The notes below the pieces were generated by a model. The model was not told where the DNA came from, did not search any database, and saw only the letters and a list, made by a program, of their open reading frames with translations. From assembly GCA_963682175.1 (NCBI GenBank), contig OY821777.1:19860001-19924000 (forward strand): a DNA stretch of 64,000 bases, in the 5' to 3' direction. The translations under genes were made by a program, and so were the position numbers. Position 1 is the first letter of the stretch, and each line of letters opens with the position of its first letter. The DNA comes from Triglochin maritima. Lineage: Eukaryota > Streptophyta > Magnoliopsida > Alismatales > Juncaginaceae. Below are positions 12,396-24,355 of this stretch, piece by piece.

Positions 12396-12537
12396 CACAA
12401 AAAAACAAAACCCGCCGCCGCCACGTGTCACCACGTGGTGGCAGCGGGTCTAGTTTGAAAAATACTTTTAATAGAGGTTTATTTTGGCAATTTTTTTAAA
12501 AAAATATTATTTTGAATTTTTTTCCAATAAAGTAATG

Positions 12538-12885
12538 AATAATGATCCAACCATTACTTTATACAGCTAATGTAGACAATTTTTATAATATTGTATTGGG
12601 AAGGTTGTAGGATGCATTGTCGTCTTGTCGAGGATAAGCTTGTTGTTAATTTAATAAGCATTAGCATAAATTTTATTGTAAAAATGTTTTTGGAAAATTA
12701 TCTTGATTTTTTATATAATTAACACCCTATAAACATTACGCTCACATAAGTAGTTGTGTAACTTTTTCTAAATCCTTATTTTTCTGGTCTAGGTTGCCAG
12801 CCAATGTTGACTTGGGTTGGAGAAGTGGGCTCCCTTGTTTTGGGTTTCAATGGGAGGTGCGAGGTTGGGTGGCTTCGAAATTATC
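12538..12885. other. Unassigned spacer
   Basis: This is AT-rich sequence between MULE-1 and the family-D MITE. I see no gene or repeat in it. Confidence 0.5.
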
Positions 12886-13027
12886 TTTTAGGTCATCACT
12901 AACCATGACCTGGACGATCTGGTCGTGAGTTCTCTTTCTCTTCCAAATAAGTTTTTTCTTTCTTCTACGTCAGCTTTCTCTTTCCCCGACCCACTTTCTT
13001 CTTTTTCCTACACTATTCACATCTTAA

Positions 13028-15214
13028 GAGCACAATTAACAGCGCCCGGGTTACCCTCGGGCGCCCTGCACTCTCTCTCTGCCACGTCAGCTCACCCAAC
13101 CCACCCAAAAAAAACATTTACCTATGCCCGGACTACCCCCACCCACCCTACACTCTCTTTTCTCTACATTATTTATTAATTAAATAATTTTAATTATGAC
13201 ACAACATTTAACAAATTACATTTTATATAATTCTAATTCTAATTACATTCTAATTCTAATTCTAATTCACGATATAATTATTATTAATATTAATTAATTA
13301 ACAATAATAATTATTCATTAATAATATTAATCACTATTAAACCACAAAAAATTGAATATTTGAAATTTGAAACGCGCGTGAATGCAAAGTATACACGTGA
13401 ATGTACAGTATACGCGCGCGTGAAAAGTAATATGCGTGATTGCACAATATACGCGTGAAAGAAAAGTAGTCTGCGTGAATGCACAGTATACACGTGCGTG
13501 AAAAGTAATCTGCGTGACTGCAGAGTGTCTAGTTTTTTCTCTATATATACATTACACAAAACACAACTTACGTCCAATATCTCTTCCACAAAACACAACG
13601 TTGCAATGTCTTCTCCAGATTACAATCGTTCCCCCCTCGTCCACAATCAAATCCGCGCCCACGCTATCCATAAGGATACCCCTCACGTCCATTTTACCAA
13701 CAACCAGACTTCTCCCACTACGCACCACCATTCCCACCACCGGACAAAAACTCATCATTCCCACAATTCTTCCACTATGCACAACCAGACCAAAACTCAC
13801 CATTCCCACAATTCTCTCAATATGCACCACCATTCCCACATAATCAACCGCAATTCCAGATGTTTGACCGACACATGTCTCAACAAAGTAGTTCGAGTAT
13901 GGCAGACACTGAAGAAGAGGGTCACGACGACGATGAGTCCCCACCACGACACACCGCCACACCACCATCCCCACCTCCACAACGTCGCCGCCGCAAGCAA
14001 GTCTAAACTGGCAAAGCCAATCCGAAGATGTGGACCACAGCTAAGGACGAGAGACTTGTCTCTGCATATATGGAAATCAGTTGCGATGCGGTGACATGGA
14101 CAAACCAGAAGTCTACTTCATTGTGGGCTAGAGTGAAACGTGTGTACGACATCTCCGTGGAAGGCACATGCCTCCCCGAGAAGAATGTGGAGTCCTTAAA
14201 AGGACGGTGGAGGAGAATTGTACCTGTCGTGAACAAGTGGGTCGGGTGCTTCGATCAGGCATTTCGATGGAAAAGGAGCGGCCAGAATGACGACGATGTT
14301 GTCCGGCAAGCGCACGTGATCTACGAGCGAATTCATGGGCCTAAATTTCTTTATTTTGATGCTTGGGTTATGTTGCGTAGGTACCCAAAATGAGTCTGTG
14401 ATAGTCGGAGCTAATGTTGTGCGTGTTGACTGGAAGTCACCGGAGTTGCACGTTGAGAATAGTCCCTAGTTAGGAAGTCTTGGGAAAAGGAAGAGCACGG
14501 ATGACTCCAGGACGCAATCACCCTTGGATGCAAAAGAGCTGACGTCGGGGTCGTCTACACGCCTAGAAGGTGTGAAGATGGCCAAGAAAAAGGCTAAGAG
14601 TGTATTACGCCCCGAAGGCGACACCGATGTTAGAGAACTTGCACAGCAGCTTCGATACACCACCCAAGTCAGAGAAGATGGTTTCTCCAAGCAGGAGGAG
14701 TTGGACATGCTTCACTCTTTGATGAGGAAGGACAACCCGACGGAGAAGGATCAAAAAGTAATCGATAAACTCCTCGCATGGGCAGAAGAGAATCAATATG
14801 TGTAGTTTGTTGTAGTCCGAATTTTGTATGGTTTGTATTTTCCTTAGTTTGTATTTCGTGTTGTTGTAATCCGTATGGTTTGTATTTCGTATGGTTTGTA
14901 TTTCTTTTAACATATGTTTCATGTGGTTGGTTGTAGTTCGTATTTCAGTATTATTAATGTATTATTCTTATGGTATTGTCGTATTAATATATATTCTATT
15001 TTAAACGTTAAATATGAATTTACATTTGTTTATTTAATGTATATATTTCAAATTTCATTCCATTAATTACACCAAAAATTATTACCCCACGTTAATTACA
15101 AATACCCAATCCATTAATAACAAAACCTCCACTAAATATATAAAAAATATAAAAAAATTCGACGAATGAGGGGGACACGTGCTCCCCACCCGAGGGCACC
15201 CCAGGCGTCTACGC
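13028..15214 (+). mobile_element. PIF/Harbinger-type element (ORF1 only) with TAA target duplication
   Basis: The element is bounded by TAA at 13025-13027 and 15215-15217. The left end is GAGCACAATTAACAGCGCC. The right end, read inverted, has GACGCCTGGGGTGCCCTCGGG, which pairs loosely with GCGCCCGGGTTACCCTCGGG on the left. The interrupted host sequence (family-D MITE) joins exactly across the TAA. Contents: a GCGTGAATGCACAGTATACA-type minisatellite (about 13370-13530) and an ORF1 pseudogene. No DDE transposase is present. Confidence 0.75.
13606..14805 (+). pseudogene. PIF/Harbinger ORF1 (Myb/SANT-like, NAM-associated C-terminus type)
   Basis: Reading the Pro/Phe/Gln-rich frame gives FPQFSQYAPPFPHNQP, MADTEEEGHDDDESPP and then PPPQRRRRKQV. 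A TAA follows, and the same frame continues with TGKANPKMWTTAKDERLVSA. This runs into a trihelix/SANT domain (SAYMEISCD..TWTNQKSTSLWARVKRVYD, then SLKGRWRRIVPVVNKWVGCF) up to a stop at 14393. Further frames give RTQSPLDAKELTSGSS, VKMAKKKAKS and, at 14524-14805, the tail ending AEENQYV. ORF1 proteins of PIF/Harbinger elements bind DNA and help import or position the transposase. At least two stops or frame changes make this copy defective. Confidence 0.8.
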
Positions 15215-15625
15215 TAACAACAACCCAACACAACTCACCACAACCTGTATTTCTCCTCCACATCATTTTTGAGTCCATCTTGAAAAAAAATTAAAAAAAT
15301 TTCTAAAATTTCTAAAACATCAAAAAAAAACTAACCAACCTGGATTCATCACGTGCCACATCCGGATGACTACGTCGTCGACCTAGGTGTTTCAAAGCCC
15401 AAGTCGTCGACCCCGGCGTTGAGGACCGGGTCATACGAGGAGGGGGGGGGGGGGGGGGGGGGGTGGGGGGGTGGGGGGGGGAGGATCCCCTGGAGGATGT
15501 TCTTGGGAATGTTCTTGGAAGGCTGGAGGGGGGGCAAAATAATCCCCCGTTAGTGATGCTCTTGGGAATGTTCTCGGAAGGCTGGAGGGGGGGCAAAATA
15601 ATCCCCCGTTAGTGATGCTCTTGGA

Positions 15626-16395
15626 ATGTTCTAAAGTTTTTGAAATGATGCACTAGTGCGTCATTAGCTAAAGTTTTTGACTCATCTCGGATTAAATTAA
15701 ATCTCACGGTGCAATCTTATTATTGTTAGGATTCGATAATAACTTTGACGTAGCTCAATTAGGAGATCTACTGTGTTAATTGTCTCGTTCTATTAAGATA
15801 CTCAAAGCTCGGATTAAACAATCTCATTTGCATGTTTGATATTTAAAATAACAAGTGAATAGTAGAGAGAGTAGATAACAATAAAAATAATGACTTCCTT
15901 CTCAAAGTGGGTCATTGTGTTTTCAATATCACTTACTATAAATGTAATGCTCTCATCTAGATTATTTAGAAATCATAGCTCTACCAACTAGACTAGACTC
16001 CGTTGGATTGCAATTAAACTTGGTACAAAACGTTTATAATTTTATCAACTCAAAAGGAAATTCACAATCACAAAAGCCCAGAAGAAGTGTAAACCAACTT
16101 CGATCTGAAACATAGAAGGCTAAAAGAATGGATTCAATACAAGCAATTTCCAAAACTAAAACTTGCCATTCATGATAGGTTAATGCAAGCATACATCCCC
16201 ACAACAAATTCATATATATAACAACTAAACACCACCAACACCCACCACTAACATGAACTTCAAACATTGATCGACGTACTGGTAAAAAACTCGTAGGTTA
16301 AATTCCTTCTAAACCAGAAAGCCTCCCTACGATATTCGCCCCAACTACTAAAGAAAACTACTCTAGTGCACTAAAAAAACTACCAACCAACCAGG
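15626..16395. other. GIF1 3' flank, probable 3' UTR in its right half
   Basis: AT-rich sequence without coding signs. The part next to 16396 should hold the GIF1 3' UTR. I did not find a poly(A) signal I would defend. Confidence 0.4.
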
Positions 16396-19300
16396 TCAGT
16401 TGCCTTCCTCTTCGGGCCCCTTGAGGTATAGCGATTCGGTCCCATCGCCACTTTGGCCCCCTGAGTTGCCACCGCGGCCTTCACTCGAACCTGCATTTAC
16501 ACCGTCTTGTTTCCCAGACGCACGAGAAAAATCAGGGAAACCGCCTCCTGTTGACATGGCTCTACTGCCACCCATTGGGCTCTCACCATGCAACATGTGG
16601 AGCCCGTTGTTGCCGCCTGAGCTCATGGCCAGTTGACTTTGCAGTGCCTGCTGCTGCTGCATTACAGACAGAGGTGATTGTGCATACATCATTGAGGACC
16701 GGGTGGACATGAGTGATTGTGGTGTCAGTTGTTGGGCTTGCTGCGGTTGCATGTAGCGCGGAGCTGACTGCATAAATGCATTGGGAGGAAACTGCAGGAA
16801 AAGACAATGTCAGCGTAGAATTTCTAGAAAAATTTTGTGCTTCCGTTTTCTGTTTTGTTATCTAGCAGAAGCAATCTGTCGTAGACACTATTCAGGAAGT
16901 GTTTTTGGTTTCTACTAGAAGAAGAATTCACGATATGTATTGCTTCTTCTTCTCCTATTGGCAGTATTGGTTGAGTAGATTTGTGAGGAGAGCCAATACT
17001 GTTGTTACATTGATTTTAACAAGGAATCTCTTTTTTAATTTGTGAAGCAGCTTCTAAACATTTCAGAACTACCATGAGATTTTCCCTCCATTTTTGTTTC
17101 TAGGAATTTACGTTTAATGTAATCAATATTGCCATTATTTGTGTGGACAATAGTATAGAAGTTGTACTCAATCTCTCTTCTGAGACAAGAGAAAAGCATA
17201 TGGAAATTTATGGACATTTGGTCTACAATTTTTCAACCAATAACACCATGAGAAAGGAAATGAGCATGATTTGCAAGTGAAAATGAATATCAGACCTGAG
17301 CAACAGTAGGCATTTGTGGCTGAGAATCCGCGATGGCGGCAAGGTACATCAGGTTCCTTTGTAGTTTCGCTTGATTCCTGAATAATCAAAAAAAACACTT
17401 CTTTGAGATTTATGTGCAGCTTTGTCATGATTATAACAAAGGTTAACGAGTCTTGTTTAAAGGAGAATCAATAAGGCTGAGCCTAATATGTAACTTTGTG
17501 TGCATGAAGGACTATAATGAACAATTACTTATTTATTTCAACACCATTTTTTCGATCCTCTATCTGTACCCTAAAATCATTTTGTCCACCATTTTTAGCA
17601 AAATATATCATCTAACCGAGCAAAATATTCCAGCCACTTTAAAAAAAATCACCAATTAAGATACGATCTCATATTCCCTAGTGTCACAATATCATGTTAG
17701 AGGATTTCCATCAAACTACACTTGCATAATTTTCCACATACGCAACACAAATGGTTAGCAAAGCAAATATTAAGCAAATCATAGAACAAATAAAAATTAG
17801 TGCAGACTGATGGATGATAAAGCATAAATTAATAAAACCAGCCATTATCCCATGGTCAAACATGAAAGGATGAAATTGTGAAAATAACAGGCAGGAATAT
17901 CTTTTTCGTAGTAAAGATGCATAGGAAGGACAAAAAATGAGGATTAGAATACATGTAGTATTTGGAACTAAACTCAAGCTTTAGTTGACCTCATAAAATA
18001 TTCACAGCCTTTTAATGAATCATAAATGGTATATTAAGCACATAGTGTATCTTATCTGAATATTTGCAGAATGACATATCAGTAGAGAAGAGACTGTCAA
18101 TTGCCTGATAGCGACAAATGCTAAAAGATTACTTAGACAGAGATCACGATAAATATAATATACTCACTCAGCACACTCCTCCACTTTTCCTGTATTCTGG
18201 TTATCAAGGATTGCCAAAATCAACTGCTTGTTTTCGTCCAGGTACTGAAAAGCACATTAGAATAAAAATATTTAAGAAACTCTAACATTGCAGTTTACAT
18301 AATAATGATGCCCCAGCTAAACCAGTTTATTTGGCTATAAAACGATTAGAACCTGATTTGAAACCTCCACTGCGTTTAAACGCACTGACATATAAATCAA
18401 AATTTAAAGCTTAAGTTGGAAAATGCCAAAGTTCGCATTTTTTATGGTACAAGAAGGCTGAAGTAAATCCAACTTTTTCACCCTCTTTGATCCACTAGTT
18501 TTGTTAAAGAGTGATCCCATATAATGCTAAGTTGGTCAAGTAAAGAACAAAAATAACCAATTTACCATTACTAGAGATGTAGATACTGTGATGTGCTTTG
18601 TATACTTCACAGGAATCTTAATCTCTTTTCTCTTAAATCTTTTAGATATTTGAAAGTAGACATTCCAAGATACACTTGAGATGGTTCTGCCATTTCAAAA
18701 CTTTCTAACAAAGAAACAATTGTTGGGTAGACCTTATTTCTACCCTTTAAAAAATGCAACAAGGTATAGATGGATCACTGCACTACATTACCCTTTAATA
18801 AAATATACACAAATAGTTTAACAATCTAAAGATTTTTTATAGTATGACGATGACATCCAAGGAAAGTGCAGTATATGGTTTGAAATGAAACACATGTCAA
18901 CTTATAAATATAATGAGGGAATAGGTAAACAACAGCACATAGTAGTCAATGATCTAGTCCAGTCCAAGCATCTCAGTCAAACAAGAACCAAACGTTTTAA
19001 TGAAGTAAACAGCGTTGAGCATTTACTAACAATGAATCCATCAATGCACAGGTAACTCACAGGGATATTTCATCGAGTGTGACCTACCTACTCAAGGCAC
19101 CAGCATCTTACATTGAATGCAAATTTTATGTCAGAGAAAATAACTGTTTTTTCTTCTAGGAATACAAACAAAAAAGACCATTGGAAACCACAAGTGTTGT
19201 ATAAAATTGATTTGTGTTGTCCAAACAATTCACACTAAATTGTTTGAATGGGATCTCCATCTCAAACACTGTACCAATCTCAACATGTACAACAACAAAG

Positions 19301-21034
19301 CCTTTAATCCCATACTAGTTGGGGAAAGATACCAATCTCCTCATGTAGACAAAACCATATCTTGAGAATGAAAAGAAATCATCTTATGATATGAAAAGTG
19401 AAATTTGATTATTGACCATTACGATTGGAAAGGTTCAACAAAGACTGAACTTCTCTGAGCAGCAATAATAAAGCATACCCAATGAAAGAAATGCAGGAAA
19501 TATATGTTACAGAGTAAGGGTTCCGAAGAACACAAGCACAAGAACACAAGCAGATTAGAAGAAACATAAGAAACCCAGTAGCAACTCTCTGCTCCATATT
19601 TAGGTATTCTATAACATTTTTCTAAAAATCATTTATAGGTTGTCTAAAATATTTTTCTGCAAAGAAACTGTAACAACACAAACCTAAATAGCAAATAAAG
19701 GAGAGAGTATTCAGCATACAACCACATTTTCAATAAGAACAGCTCAAAACCACATCAGATATTACAAAAAAACTACTGAAACAAGAAAGCAGCAATATAA
19801 CACCCAAAGAGGCAGAGATCAAACCTACATGTTTTCAATAGCCCAAAAGGACAACTTCACAAAAGAAGAAAAGGGAACTAACTCAACATTTTGAAAACAA
19901 ACAATGCTTTAAGAAAAGGGATAAGAAGATTGCAAGATAAGAAAAGACTAAGCCTCTTTTATGCAAAGATTGGAAAAACCCTAAACCAACATCTCCAATA
20001 AACCCCAAAAAAACCCTAATATACTTTTTTGCAAATAGCAAAACAATAGTATCCAGCAACCTAAAGACATTATTGATATCTTTTAAATATCATTTTCGTG
20101 ATGAAAAACAACAAAACAGTAGCAGTGTAGTATTGCACTTCTAAAAACCAATAAAAACATCCAACACCTTCTTGAAACTGAAAAACAACAAAACATTACA
20201 TCCTCAAACCCCAGTCCTCTAATAAAAATCTCTATAGATAACATTTTTAAGAAAACCCAACAGCCATGGATCAATAAAATAGTAGCGAAGTAGCATCTCA
20301 CTTGCACCCTAAAAACCAATAAAAGCATCTAACATCACCTAAGAAAAACACTATATAATCCTCAAACCCTACACTTCTAATACAAAGTCCCTTAAAGGTC
20401 ATTTTTTTAAGCAAAGCCAACCCAAGCACCACCAAAATCGAGATAACAGTAGCAAAACAGCAATTCTTTTGCACTCGAAGAACCAGAAAGCATCCACATC
20501 CACATGTTCTAAACTAAAAGAAAACAACCAATGGTCCAAACCCCACTTCGAAAAATACAAAATATCTTAAAAACACATTTCTAGGACAACCCAAAAACCA
20601 TAAGAAGCATTCAACTTTCACAGCTAAAAACCAATAAAAACATCCATCATCTTTTCCAAAAGTACAGGCAAACAAACAAACCCAGAAGACCAAACCAAGA
20701 GCTCCAATAGAAAAATACCCTAAAAATTCACATTTTTAAGAAAACCCAAAACCCATACACCCCTTAAAACCCAAAATTTCTTAAACCCTTACAAAACCCC
20801 ACACTTCCACCAATAAACCTCATAAAGATGACATTTTTAACCAACAAAAAAAACCCAAACCACCACACCTCAAACACACTTCCAACCCAAAATCTCTCAA
20901 AAACCACACTTGTAAGAAAACCCAACAACCAAGTAAGCAATGATCCCAAAAACCCAATAAAAAACGCCAAAAGAGCAGCCGAGAACAGATTCCAATGGTG
21001 AGATATAAATATGAGCGCGCGCGCGCACACACAC

Positions 21035-21068
<34 letters not shown>

Positions 21069-21162
21069 CCTGTTGTATGAGATCAGTGGTGACATTGCTA
21101 CTGCCATAGGGTGCCATCATGGGTTGCATCTGCATGAGATGCTGCTGCTGCTGTTGTTGCAT
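16396..21162 (-). CDS. GIF1: GRF-interacting factor 1 / ANGUSTIFOLIA3-type transcription coactivator
   Basis: GIF1/AN3 is a nuclear coactivator of GROWTH-REGULATING FACTORs that recruits SWI/SNF chromatin remodellers and promotes leaf cell proliferation. Exons (minus strand, 5' to 3'): 21162-21070, 18244-18168, 17377-17296, 16791-16396. Phases agree and give 215 aa. The protein starts MQQQQQQHLMQMQPMMAPYG. The SSXT/SNH domain follows (about residues 20-80), with IQQYLDENKQLILAILDNQN, VEECAENQAKLQRNLMYLAA and IADSQPQ. Then comes a Gln/Met-rich part (STRSSMMYAQSPLSVMQQQQ), a Gly/Ser-rich tail and the typical end SLYLKGPEEEGN. Length and the four-exon layout fit Arabidopsis AN3. The 2.8-kb first intron starts inside a GTT microsatellite and holds degenerate tandem repeats. 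Intact by eye. Confidence 0.96.
20085..20960. repeat. Degenerate tandem repeat in GIF1 intron 1
   Basis: Phrases such as ACATTTTTAAGAAAACCCAA and AAAAACCAATAAAAACATCC recur at roughly 150-175 bp spacing (near 20091, 20240, 20400, 20575, 20730 and 20828). The copies are diverged, so this is an old expansion within the intron. Confidence 0.6.
21012..21070. repeat. Compound microsatellite at the GIF1 exon 1 donor
   Basis: On the plus strand GC, AC and AAC dinucleotide/trinucleotide runs follow one another. On the coding strand exon 1 ends CAACAG and the intron starts GTTGTTGTT, so the splice donor itself is part of the (GTT)n run. Confidence 0.9.
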
Positions 21163-21186
21163 TCTCTCTCTCTCTCTCTCTCTCTG
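21163..21186. repeat. (TC)n / (GA)n tract directly upstream of the GIF1 start codon
   Basis: On the minus strand a GA dinucleotide run ends one base before ATG at 21162. It lies in the 5' UTR. GA tracts in plant leaders can be bound by BPC/GAGA proteins; that role is inference here. Confidence 0.85.
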
Positions 21187-21237
21187 GAGATTTTGTTTCT
21201 CTGTTTTCTGAGAGCTGCTCTGTTCTCTCCTCTGCCT

Positions 21238-21245
21238 CTATATAG
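21238..21245 (-). promoter_or_regulatory. Probable TATA box of GIF1
   Basis: The minus strand reads CTATATAGAGG about 75 bp upstream of the ATG, which would place the start of transcription near 21205-21210 and give a short leader containing the GA tract. The match is good but was judged by eye. Confidence 0.55.
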
Positions 21246-21539
21246 TCTATTTTGAATGGAAATAAAATAAAACATGTCTGTGGTGTTGACAGAGGAGGGT
21301 TTTTGGGGGGTTCACTTGTTTTGTTTGCTTCTGTTCCTCTCACAAGTTGAGAATCTGGATTGGGTCACCTCCCGGTGATCCTTGTACCCTTCCGGTCATT
21401 AGATTTTCTTTTTCTTTTTTTCCTTTTAGGATTTTCTTATAAAAGTTTTCGAAACCGGAGCCGGAGCACCACCACCAGCTGCACACTTGTGTTCTCAATT
21501 TTTTACCACAACACAACGTGATAATCCGGTTAGACACAT

Positions 21540-22925
21540 TTTTTATATTTTTTTAATTACCTACGCTAATTAAAAAAGAAATACACGAAATTTGACATGT
21601 TAAACATATTAAACACGTGAAAATATACAATTTACGTGAAATTTACACGTTAAACATATTTTGTAGTGTAATCAATTGTTTTCCACTTGAAAATAATCTT
21701 TTGAGATATCTAATGATGTGAAAATATCAATATATCTTAGTATTTAATCATAATCAATTTTTTAATAAAATGTCTATTTTTCAAAATACGGTAGATATAA
21801 CATACACAAAATACACTATCGGACATGAAAAATATGACACGACACGATTGACAGATCTAAAATTGTCGCTCACAACTCACAAAGTTGGTAAGCCTCTAAT
21901 TGTTGTGACTCGCTCACATCGTAGGTAATATACTCTTGAGGTGCCTATGCAAATATGATTTGTTATGATGTTTTGATTTGATTTGTTTTGTAATCTTAAT
22001 CATTATCTAAAGAAAATCATAGTTTAAGCATGAAAAATTGTGTCCCAGTACATTGAAATTGACTTCACAAAGAAAAGAAAATATGAACAATCACCTAGGG
22101 GCACGCTAGGAATTTAGGTTAGGTGGTCAGAATTTTGAGAGTAATCCATTAGGTTCAATTTTTCATTTTCATTTCTAATTATTGATAAGAATTTTTTTCC
22201 CAAATGGTCGAAACCCAAAGATGTTAAAATTCAAAAGGAATGAAATCCAAAGAAATTAACAACTTTTGAATCAGAATCTATAGAAATCTTTACAAATCAA
22301 ACCAACTTCAAAAATCCAGCAGGGTCGAAATCTAAATTTATTGGTCTTCAAAAGGCAAAATCACCTATATAACCTAGGCAATTTCTCGAAATCAATTAGA
22401 GTCGCTTGAGCCCCCACCTCACAAGGTGGAACCTTCCGTGCAACCACCAAAATGAGAGGCAGTCATACAATCTAAATGCACACACCTAGAGTTGTAAAAT
22501 ACATATGATACAGGTATGCTATGGACTCTTTTATGATTCTACTTGATAACGAATGATAATTTTCGAACTTTTTAGGTGTCTATTGATTGTCCTACCATTG
22601 CCCTGTAAAACGAGTAAATATACTATAGAAAATTAACCATTGAAAAATATAAAGATATATTATATCATAGTTAAAGGTGTAAACATGTGGGATAAGCAAG
22701 GTATAAATGGAACAAATACAAGATGAGTATGACGACACATGTCTTCCTAAATAGGTAGCAGGTGCAAGTATGTATCTGACACAGTAAATATCATTAGTAA
22801 TTAACTAATTTGAGTTCAAAACTAGTAAATATAACATAAATGCACAACATAAGTTACAAACTTGTTTTATGTAATCCAAACTACATCACAAAGCACAAAA
22901 CATAAGTTTAAGCAAGTTAAAAATA
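21540..22925. other. Unassigned intergenic stretch upstream of GIF1
   Basis: AT-rich sequence with no open frame of interest. It has short repeated phrases (ACACGTGAAAATATACAATT and similar near 21590-21660) but no element ends that I can define. Confidence 0.45.
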
Positions 22926-23777
22926 GAGAAAACTACTTAAATTGTCCCAACAATTATCATTTTGTCATCCACAATTCATTTAATACATATTTCATCCCGC
23001 CTCTTAAAACAAGATTTCTGCCTACGTTTTCCTCATTTTCCCAGTACCAACACCACGAAGATGTCTAGCGAAGCGCCTGGATTCGGTGAAGTAAGCCCAG
23101 CAAAAAAAATAATCAGGTCGGGCGTCTGGGTAAAACGCCTTCAATGGTGAGGCGTCTTGTTAAGACGCCCGTCCAAAAAAAATTAAAAAATCTTAAATTT
23201 ATACAGTGTGTTATCTCAAATTATTTGAGGTTCCGTTACAAGATTTTCAGTGGTAACATGTTGGATTACAATGACTTTTTTTGTAAGGAACGAAGATTCA
23301 AAAATTTCCAGATCTAACAATTTCAAGATCCCAAAAAATTCCACATCACCGATGAGATGGAATGTCACTCACTCACCGAGGAGCGAGACCCCCGACCCGT
23401 TGAGGTGATATTTGGTAAAACTTCTCAACTTACAAAAAAACTCACTGTAATAATCCACTCATATTAATACCAAAAAACTTGGAACGAAACCTGAAATAAT
23501 TTGAGATAACATACCGTATAATTTTTTACTATAAAAAGGGTGTCTAAGCCAAATACCCCTATATTTTTTTTATTAAAAAGAAGTTGGACATTTTACCAGA
23601 TTCGAGTACACCAAGCGTCCGTTGGCTCATTTTCTGACATCCGAAACATTATTTTTTTATGATTATGAGATGAAGATGAAGAGAGATGTGGTAGGAGAGT
23701 GAAATATCGAGATATATGAGTAGAAATGGGAGAATGACAAAATACTAATTCACATAAATGATTTAAGTAGTTTTCCG
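22926..23777. mobile_element. Foldback MULE derivative with two inverted transposase 5' ends
   Basis: The terminal inverted repeats GAAAACTACTTAAAT (left, 22928) and its inverse (right, about 23758-23772) match the ends of MULE-3 and MULE-4. The left arm has ATGTCTAGCGAAGCGCC..GGTGAAGTAAG (23060-23098), a relative of transposase exon 1 of MULE-3. GGCGTC-type palindromes and GAGGTTCCGTTACAAGATTT (about 23228), a relative of the start of exon 2, follow. The right arm carries an inverted, diverged copy of the same parts (GGTTTCGTTCCAAG and ATGTCAGAAAATGAGCC on the minus strand). No protein-coding capacity remains. Confidence 0.75.
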
Positions 23778-24085
23778 ACGACGAATAACAATTCAGTAAA
23801 AGTATTCACCACAGTTAGATTAGTTTTTACCCTAACGGTGCAGATAAGAGGGAAGACAGTAACGTGTGGGTGGGGTTGGATTAGTGGTTAACATTATTTA
23901 GTGTGGGTTAAATTTAGTTTATGGGCAATTTAATTTTTTTTTGTAAAATCAAAATACATTTATAAAATTATTGAATATGTATTATAATTCACGGGTAAAC
24001 AAATATAGGTATAGATTATACCCTTACTTGTCCCATAAATAGGGGTATAGATCATACGTATACCTGTTCCATTTATGAAGTGAGT
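23778..24085. other. Unassigned spacer
   Basis: A short stretch between two elements. The phrase TAGGTATAGATTATACCC and its near copy form a small inverted repeat near 24005-24060. Nothing else is seen. Confidence 0.4.
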
Positions 24086-24189
24086 AGATAGATAATAAAA
24101 AAGGAAAAAAATTCAAAAAAATAAAGAAAAAATAAAAAATTAGAAAAATATACACTTCAGAAACTTATTTGGCAAAATATGCACATTGA

Positions 24190-24355
24190 AAAACGGCACC
24201 ACAGATCCCGTTTTTATTAAGTAAAATCGGCACCTCCAATGTCGTTTTTAAACTAAGTAAAATACGATCCCACGAGTACCGTTTTTAACCAAGTTAAAAA
24301 TGGCATCCGAGATGTCGTTTTTAACCTAGGGTTAAAAACGACACCAAAGCCCCCT
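24190..24355. repeat. Left palindrome array of MULE-2
   Basis: Four units end in CGTTTTT. Their stems include CGGCACC/ATGTCG (imperfect) and GGCATC/GATGTC. Confidence 0.75.

Larger units (their letters stand above)
8016..12537 (+). mobile_element. MULE-1: Mutator-like element carrying a plant mobile domain gene
   Basis: The two ends form long inverted repeats. The left begins near 8016-8030 (AATAATATTTTTTT, then CCACGTGGTGACACGTGGCG). The right ends near 12537 with the reverse complement of the same blocks. Inside the repeats are arrays of 25-bp palindromes built on GAACTCGGCA/TGCCGAGTTC (about 8160-8515, 10930-11030 and 12030-12370). The cargo is a PMD gene (8915-10669) and a MURA-type transposase remnant (about 11095-11809), both in plus orientation. 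I could not find a clean 9-bp target duplication. Both genes carry stops, so the copy is not autonomous as it stands. Confidence 0.85.
12886..15625. mobile_element. Family-D MITE, split by a PIF/Harbinger insertion
   Basis: Left arm 12886-13027 matches the left arm of the intact family member at 27847-28785 (ACCATGACCT..GACG..CTGGTC, then TTTCTCTTTCC and CACTATTCAC). The match breaks off at CACATCTTAA and resumes at 15218 with CAACCCAACACAACTCAC and CACATCATTTTTGAGTCC. The right part ends near 15620 at GTTAGTGATGCTCTTGG. Inside the right part, a run of G (about 15441-15482) and a tandem duplication of about 55 bp (GGCTGGAGGGGGGGCAAAAT at about 15519 and 15578) show local expansion. Confidence 0.75.

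Noticed and set aside
13498..14094. His-rich 198-codon open frame at the start of the PIF ORF1 region
   Set aside because: The neighbouring frame, rich in Phe/Pro/Gln and leading into the SANT domain, is the one that fits the family; the His-rich frame is a shadow of it.
15312..15596. Pro-rich / Gly-rich frames around 15.4 kb
   Set aside because: They come from a long G run and its flanks in a MITE.
20764..21107. Open frames on the minus strand running from GIF1 exon 1 into the intron
   Set aside because: Only the first 31 codons are exon; after the CAG/GTT donor the frame is microsatellite (runs of Val or Leu) and intron.
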